Assembly (NCBI GenBank): GCA_000814665.1
Contig: JWIH01000021.1
Span: 124,001-188,000, forward strand
Reading direction: 5' to 3'
Length of the DNA: 64,000 nucleotides
DNA from: Pseudoalteromonas flavipulchra NCIMB 2033 = ATCC BAA-314
GTDB lineage: Bacteria > Pseudomonadota > Gammaproteobacteria > Enterobacterales > Alteromonadaceae
In this document: piece by piece, positions 63,898-64,000 of the stretch
How positions within the stretch are numbered: the stretch's first letter is position 1
Layout: each line of letters begins with the position of its first letter
The notes under the pieces: generated by a model
The model's input: the letters and a program-made list of their open reading frames with translations, nothing else
The model's database searches: none
What the model was told of the DNA's origin: nothing
Translations under genes and position numbers: made by a program

Positions 63898-64000
63898 ATG
63901 GCTATATTAATCGTTACCGATATTTTCGGTTATACGGATCATATTGATCGTTTTGCTAAATCACTTGGAAGTGGCGTGCAGGTGCTTTCACCATTTATAG
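63898..64000 (+). CDS. Start of an alpha/beta hydrolase gene, dienelactone hydrolase-like (partial)
   Basis: The first 34 codons read MAILIVTDIFGYTDHIDRFA and run off the window edge. DIFG followed by a short helix is the opening of dienelactone-hydrolase-like proteins. TAAGGA about 10 bases upstream supports this ATG. The catalytic part is beyond the window, so the call is tentative. Confidence 0.5.
   Translation, partial: MAILIVTDIFGYTDHIDRFAKSLGSGVQVLSPFI

Noticed and set aside
1..64000. CRISPR arrays, tRNA or rRNA genes, prophage
   Set aside because: No regularly spaced repeats, cloverleaf-like sequences with CCA ends, rRNA-like stretches or phage structural genes were noticed by eye; a tRNA scan was not possible.

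Overview
The window reads as chromosomal DNA of a marine gammaproteobacterium of the Alteromonadales, most like Pseudoalteromonas. This is an inference from recognised proteins: gammaproteobacterial AlaA, RsmF, MetG, Mrp and Dcd, a DTW-domain tRNA modifier, a CLCA_X protein, and CcoG, cytochrome b561 and YceI side by side. Two intergenic repeats (near 45.4 and 62.5 kb) also resemble repeats common in that group. Coding density is high and I see no rRNA, tRNA, prophage, CRISPR array or complete insertion sequence. One REP-associated (Y1) transposase is present.

Layout. 0-9 kb: the tail of a sensor kinase, a hypothetical protein, a GNAT enzyme, a MocR regulator divergent from a class II aldolase plus a DapA-family aldolase, a LysR regulator divergent from an SDR oxidoreductase, and an orphan kinase. 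9.0-13.4 kb: a BlaI-like repressor, an M56 (BlaR1-like) membrane protease fused to an M23 peptidoglycan peptidase, a separate M23 lipoprotein and a DUF418 membrane protein, behind two palindromic operators. 13.4-19 kb: GNAT, an rRNA-type methyltransferase, a LytS/LytTR two-component pair, a hydrolase lipoprotein and an AhpD/AraC pair. 19-25.7 kb: many small single-domain genes (PhyH, DUF3291, PhzF, YaiI, GFA, ACT, HPP, GrpB, GNAT). 25.8-34.7 kb: the Y1 transposase, a metallopeptidase lipoprotein divergent from a POT-like transporter followed by an exported amidohydrolase, a lone RebB (R-body) gene, and a type II NADH dehydrogenase. 35-41 kb: a TetR-HlyD-ABC exporter operon and two LysE exporters flanking an AraC regulator. 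41-51.4 kb: metG, mrp, dcd, a membrane EAL protein, CLCA_X and DTW proteins, an orphan Hpt protein, alaA. 51.4-58 kb: an RND pump with its adaptor, a YkgJ-type protein, rsmF. 58-62.4 kb: a PAS-sigma54 activator, ccoG, cytochrome b561, yceI. The right end has a repeat element, a solute-binding protein and the start of a hydrolase gene.

Two regions stand out. The 9-13.4 kb operon looks like a cell-wall-responsive system in which the penicillin-sensor domain of BlaR1 is replaced by a peptidoglycan peptidase with all metal ligands intact. The 58-62.4 kb region shows a readable regulatory circuit: an activator gene with a palindrome overlapping its own start region and ribosome site, two further copies of that palindrome about 60-95 bp upstream of a -24/-12 promoter, and then ccoG. 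Starts were moved inward for several genes where a ribosome site or family alignment favoured it. All functional calls rest on reading motifs by eye; no database search was possible.
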